Positions 61,309-64,000 of a stretch of 64,000 nt of DNA are shown here, one piece after another. Under the pieces are notes generated by a model. It searched no databases. It had not been told where the DNA came from and was given only the letters and a program-made list of their open reading frames with translations. The position numbers and the translations under genes were made by a program. Origin of the DNA: Actinomadura opuntiae (GTDB lineage Bacteria > Actinomycetota > Actinomycetes > Streptosporangiales > Streptosporangiaceae); NCBI RefSeq assembly GCF_030283205.1, contig NZ_JASNWF010000017.1, positions 124,001-188,000 of the forward strand. The letters run 5' to 3'. Every line of letters begins with the position of its first letter. Position 1 is the first letter of the stretch.

Positions 61309-62982
61309 GTGCCTACCTTGACCGATCTGGTCCGCGACCACACCGACCTCACCGAGACCGATGTGGAGTGGCTGCACGCGCTGGTGTCGGACTGGCAGCT
61401 GCTCGCCGACCTGTCGTTCGCGGACCTGCTGCTGTGGGTGCCGCTGCGGTCGGGCGCGGCGGTCCTGGCCGACGATCAGGGCGGCCGGGGCGGGCGGCGC
61501 GGCGGCGCCCCCGACACCGACGCCGCCGTGCAGGGCTGGGTGGCGATCGCGCAGATGCGGCCGACGACCGGCCCGACCGCCTACCCCGAGGACCTGGTCG
61601 GCAAGGTCGTCCGGACGGGGCGGCGCGGGCTGATCGACGTGGCCTGGCGGGAGCGGCGGATCGTCCGGGAGGGCGACCCGGAGTGGGGCAGCGGCATCCC
61701 GGTCCGGGAGGAGTCGATCCCGGTGCGCCGCGGCGCCAAGATCCTCGGCGTGATCCAGCGCAGCACCAACCTCAGCTCGGCGCGCACCCCGTCCCGGCTG
61801 GAGCTGACCTACCTGCAGAGCGCCAGCGACCTCGCCAAGATGATCTCCGAGGGGCGGTTCCCGGTGCCGGGCGAGGAGCCGAACATGGTGCGCTCGCCGC
61901 GCGTCGGCGACGGGCTGATGCGGCTGGACCGGGGCGGCTCGGTCGTCTACGCCAGCCCGAACGCCCAGTCCGCCTACCGGCGCCTCGGCCTGCCGTCCGA
62001 CCTGGCCGGGGAGTCGCTCGGCACGGTCACCGCCGACCTGTGCGACACCGGCGAGCCGCTGGAGGAGGCGCTCAGCGTCGTGCTCAGCGGCCGGGCGCCG
62101 CGCGAGGTGGAGGTGGAGGCGAACGGGTCGGTCATGCAGCTGCGGACGATCCCGCTGGTCGTCGGCGGCACCCGGATCGGCGCGATCGTGCTGTGCCGGG
62201 ACGTCACCGAGCTGCGCTGGCGCGACCGGGAGCTGATGACCAAGGACGCCACCATCCGGGAGATCCACCACCGGGTGAAGAACAACCTGCAGACGGTCGC
62301 GGCGCTGCTGCGGCTCCAGGCGCGCCGCCTGCAGATCCCCGAGGGGCGGGCGGCGCTGGACGAGGCGGTCCGCCGCGTCGGGTCGATCGCGATCGTGCAC
62401 GAGACGCTGTCGCACACCCCGGACGAGCTGATCGACTTCGACGACATCGCGGACCGGGTGATCACGATGGCGGGGGAGGTGTCCACCCCGGAGACCAAGG
62501 TCGTGCCGAAGCGGTCCGGCAGCTTCGGCGTGCTGCCCGCCGAGATCGCGACGCCGCTGGCGATGGCGCTGACCGAGCTGCTGCAGAACGCGCTGGAGCA
62601 CGGCCTCGCCAACCGGTTCGGCACGCTGGAGGTCGTCGCGCACCGCTACGGCGAGGGGGTGGCGCCGAGCGAGCCGGCGGGCGTCCGGGTCTGGGGGGAG
62701 TGGCCCGACTCCGGCGCGGACGAGCCGCACGCCCCGGAGCAGGCCCCGCGCGGGCCGGGCGACGGTCCCCGCCTCGTCGCGGTCGTCGCCGACGACGGCG
62801 TCGGCCTGCCGCCGGACTTCGACGTGGAGAGCAGCAACAGCCTCGGCCTGCAGATCGTCCGGACCCTGATCGTCGGCGAGCTCGGCGGCAGCCTCGACTT
62901 CCGCGGCCGCCCGGGCGGCGGCACCGAGGTCACCGTGGACGTGCCGCTCGACCACACCAACCGCTCCGGCCCGCGCGCCTGA
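61309..62982 (+). CDS. pdtaS: Sensor histidine kinase PdtaS
   Basis: The 557-residue soluble kinase has an N-terminal GAF-like domain (DWQLLADLSFADLLLWVPL ...), a PAS region, and a HisKA_2/HWE-type core REIHHRVKNNLQTVAALLRLQARRL with the phospho-His. An ATPase domain with ELLQNALEHG and DDGVGLP follows. It matches PdtaS, which phosphorylates the ANTAR antiterminator PdtaR in mycobacteria. The GTG at 61309 gives the conserved N-terminus (PTLTDLVRDHTDL). whiB1 follows convergently, as in mycobacteria. Confidence 0.92.
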   Translation: MPTLTDLVRDHTDLTETDVEWLHALVSDWQLLADLSFADLLLWVPLRSGAAVLADDQGGRGGRRGGAPDTDAAVQGWVAIAQMRPTTGPTAYPEDLVGKVVRTGRRGLIDVAWRERRIVREGDPEWGSGIPVREESIPVRRGAKILGVIQRSTNLSSARTPSRLELTYLQSASDLAKMISEGRFPVPGEEPNMVRSPRVGDGLMRLDRGGSVVYASPNAQSAYRRLGLPSDLAGESLGTVTADLCDTGEPLEEALSVVLSGRAPREVEVEANGSVMQLRTIPLVVGGTRIGAIVLCRDVTELRWRDRELMTKDATIREIHHRVKNNLQTVAALLRLQARRLQIPEGRAALDEAVRRVGSIAIVHETLSHTPDELIDFDDIADRVITMAGEVSTPETKVVPKRSGSFGVLPAEIATPLAMALTELLQNALEHGLANRFGTLEVVAHRYGEGVAPSEPAGVRVWGEWPDSGADEPHAPEQAPRGPGDGPRLVAVVADDGVGLPPDFDVESSNSLGLQIVRTLIVGELGGSLDFRGRPGGGTEVTVDVPLDHTNRSGPRA

Positions 62983-63014
62983 CCGCGGCGCGCGTCCGGG
63001 CGGGACGGCCGGGA

Positions 63015-63058
63015 CCCCCGGGAAAGGCCGACGGCGCCGCTTTCCGGCCCCGGGGGGT
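63015..63058. terminator. GC-rich inverted repeat between pdtaS and whiB1
   Basis: CCCCCGGG and CCCGGGG-type arms with AAAGGCCG / CTTTCCGG segments form a hairpin between the convergent genes, a plausible bidirectional terminator. Pairing is imperfect. Confidence 0.4.
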
Positions 63059-63122
63059 TCGGATGCGGCGCCGTTGGACGGAGCGGGGGTCTGGACGGAG
63101 CGTGTCCAAATGGAGCGGGGTC

Positions 63123-63383
63123 TTACAGGCCGGCGTTGGCGCGGGCCCGGGCGCGGCTGGCGCGGCGCTTGAGGGCGCGGCGCTCGTCCTCGCCCATCCC
63201 GCCCCAGACGCCCGAGTCCTGGCCGGACTCCAGCGCCCAGCGCAGGCACGCGTCGGTGACGTCGCAACGCCGGCAAACCTGCTTGGCCTCTTCGATCTGC
63301 AGGATCGCGGGCCCGGTGTTGCCGATCGGGAAGAACAGCTCGGGGTCCACGTCACGGCAGGCAGCGCGGTGGCGCCAGTCCAT
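63123..63383 (-). CDS. whiB1: WhiB-family iron-sulfur regulator WhiB1
   Basis: The 86-residue protein begins MDWRHRAACRDVDPELFFP. It has four cluster cysteines (Cys9, then VCRRC and ACLRW), the turn motif GVWGGMGEDERR, and a basic C-terminal helix. It is nearly the consensus WhiB1/WblE. The 4Fe-4S cluster reacts with nitric oxide in mycobacteria, and the protein binds the primary sigma factor. The ATG at 63383 is chosen because the family starts MDW. A CRP-type site lies 43-58 bp upstream. Confidence 0.96.
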   Translation of the reverse strand: MDWRHRAACRDVDPELFFPIGNTGPAILQIEEAKQVCRRCDVTDACLRWALESGQDSGVWGGMGEDERRALKRRASRARARANAGL

Positions 63384-63425
63384 GCGGTCCACTCCTTCGT
63401 CAGGTGGTGCGAGACACTCCACGTT

Positions 63426-63441
63426 TGTGAACGGCTTCACA
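63426..63441 (-). promoter_or_regulatory. CRP-type operator upstream of whiB1
   Basis: TGTGA-ACGGCT-TCACA is a perfect match to the CRP consensus TGTGA-N6-TCACA. It lies 43-58 bp before the whiB1 start. CRP (Rv3676) control of whiB1 is established in Mycobacterium tuberculosis, so conserved cAMP-CRP regulation is inferred here. Confidence 0.85.
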
Positions 63442-63584
63442 TGTCGCGAACGCCCGGAGCGGCGGTGGCCGGCGATCCAGGGGTCGTTGTTCCGCGGCGC
63501 TGCGAGCAGGAGGCGGACGACGTTGGGGCCCCTGTCGGCTGGCGCACTACGAGCGTTTCAGCCGGGTACGGGCAGACGCAAGAC

Positions 63585-63606
63585 CTTTGAGAAGGGATTC
63601 TCAAAG
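63585..63606 (-). terminator. Perfect 9-bp hairpin after the lipid kinase gene
   Basis: CTTTGAGAA and TTCTCAAAG flank the GGGA loop, 73 bp past the stop of the diacylglycerol-kinase-like gene in its direction of transcription. It may be a terminator separating it from whiB1. Confidence 0.5.
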
Positions 63607-63678
63607 TATGGGTGTCGCATGTGTCACACCTGTGGGTCGGCCGTGTTACTTGGCTCTCAGCATGGCGTGACGCCGGTC

Positions 63679-64000
63679 TCAGATGAGGATGCGGACCGCC
63701 TTCGGCACCGAGCGGAACGTCACGCAGCGCTGTTCTCCGAGGTAGTCGCCGTCCAGCTGAAAGGCGACCGGGCGGGACGCGCGCAGGGTGACCTCCGCCG
63801 CGTCGTGCACGTTCACCACGTGCCGTCCCTGCACGGGCCGGGCGCGCACCAGCATCATCTGCCCGAGCGCGCCGAGGATCGGTCCGGCGTCCATGGAACG
63901 CATCCCGAACACGTCCAGCCCGCGGGCGAAGTTCGCCTTCGGACTCGGATTCACCGGCATACGGCCCATGAAAGTCCACGGCGCGGTATTCGACACGAAC
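63679..64000 (-). CDS. Diacylglycerol-kinase-family protein, C-terminal part
   Basis: Only the last 107 codons are in the window; the gene continues past position 64000. SNTAPWTFMGRMPVNPSPKA, GLDVFGM and VAFQLDGDYLGEQRCVTFRSVPKAVRIL match the C-terminal domain of DAGK/YegS-type lipid kinases, which phosphorylate diacylglycerol or related lipids. The catalytic N-terminal domain is not visible here. Confidence 0.8.
   Translation of the reverse strand, partial: FVSNTAPWTFMGRMPVNPSPKANFARGLDVFGMRSMDAGPILGALGQMMLVRARPVQGRHVVNVHDAAEVTLRASRPVAFQLDGDYLGEQRCVTFRSVPKAVRILI

Overview
The window is GC-rich, densely packed actinobacterial chromosome. Its gene content (sigR-rsrA, dasR, whiB1, pdtaS, several Pkn-type kinases, a PucR regulator of proline use) points to a mycelial actinomycete. 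An Actinomadura/Thermomonosporaceae-like host is my best guess, but that is inferred from gene content and style only.

Region 1 (1-8181) is core-like. It holds a Nudix/NrtR-type regulator, a PucR regulator divergent from proline dehydrogenase and P5C dehydrogenase (proline to glutamate), a membrane Ser/Thr kinase, and a cytochrome P450 divergent from a TetR regulator over two tandem palindromes.

Region 2 (8182-17880) starts at an initiator tRNA-Met gene and ends at a second copy of that gene's 3' end. It looks like a decayed tRNA-borne integrative element of about 9.6 kb. Its cargo is a DUF397/DUF6879/XRE-DUF5753/HATPase regulator set, a radical SAM/SPASM enzyme overlapping a 43-residue CSC-containing peptide gene (a RiPP candidate) with an APH-like kinase, a QatB-QatC-like anti-phage pair lacking qatA and qatD, a frameshifted Mrr-like nuclease, and a DUF2637 remnant next to the right att copy. 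No integrase is visible.

Region 3 (18000-25205) carries a GT39-like membrane glycosyltransferase, a DUF574-type methyltransferase, a coupled pair of a VWA/solute-binding membrane protein and a solute-binding protein without a permease, an alpha/beta hydrolase and a DUF3054 protein.

Region 4 (25336-35833) looks like a lipid or hydrophobic-substrate module. It has a fatty-acyl-AMP-ligase-like enzyme, a giant PhaC-like hydrolase fused to a degenerate AMP-forming domain, a P450 broken by an in-frame TAG, an SDR, an MpaB-type oxygenase, a TetR regulator and a type-B carboxylesterase.

Region 5 (35837-55006) is conserved housekeeping: lhgO, hisN, a Ser/Thr kinase, rsgA, aroA, an ECF sigma/anti-sigma pair, a DoxX protein with a lysine/alanine-rich tail, an SRAP protein, a DksA-like protein, sigR-rsrA with a sigma-R promoter, an epimerase, tandem HD-GYP-type proteins and accC.

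Region 6 (55134-64000) holds a GNAT acetyltransferase, a carotenoid-oxygenase family protein, a lipoprotein, bioD, dasR, bioF, pdtaS, whiB1 with a consensus CRP site, and the 3' end of a diacylglycerol-kinase-like gene cut by the window edge. No rRNA and no CRISPR array was seen. All calls come from reading the sequence; no database search was run.
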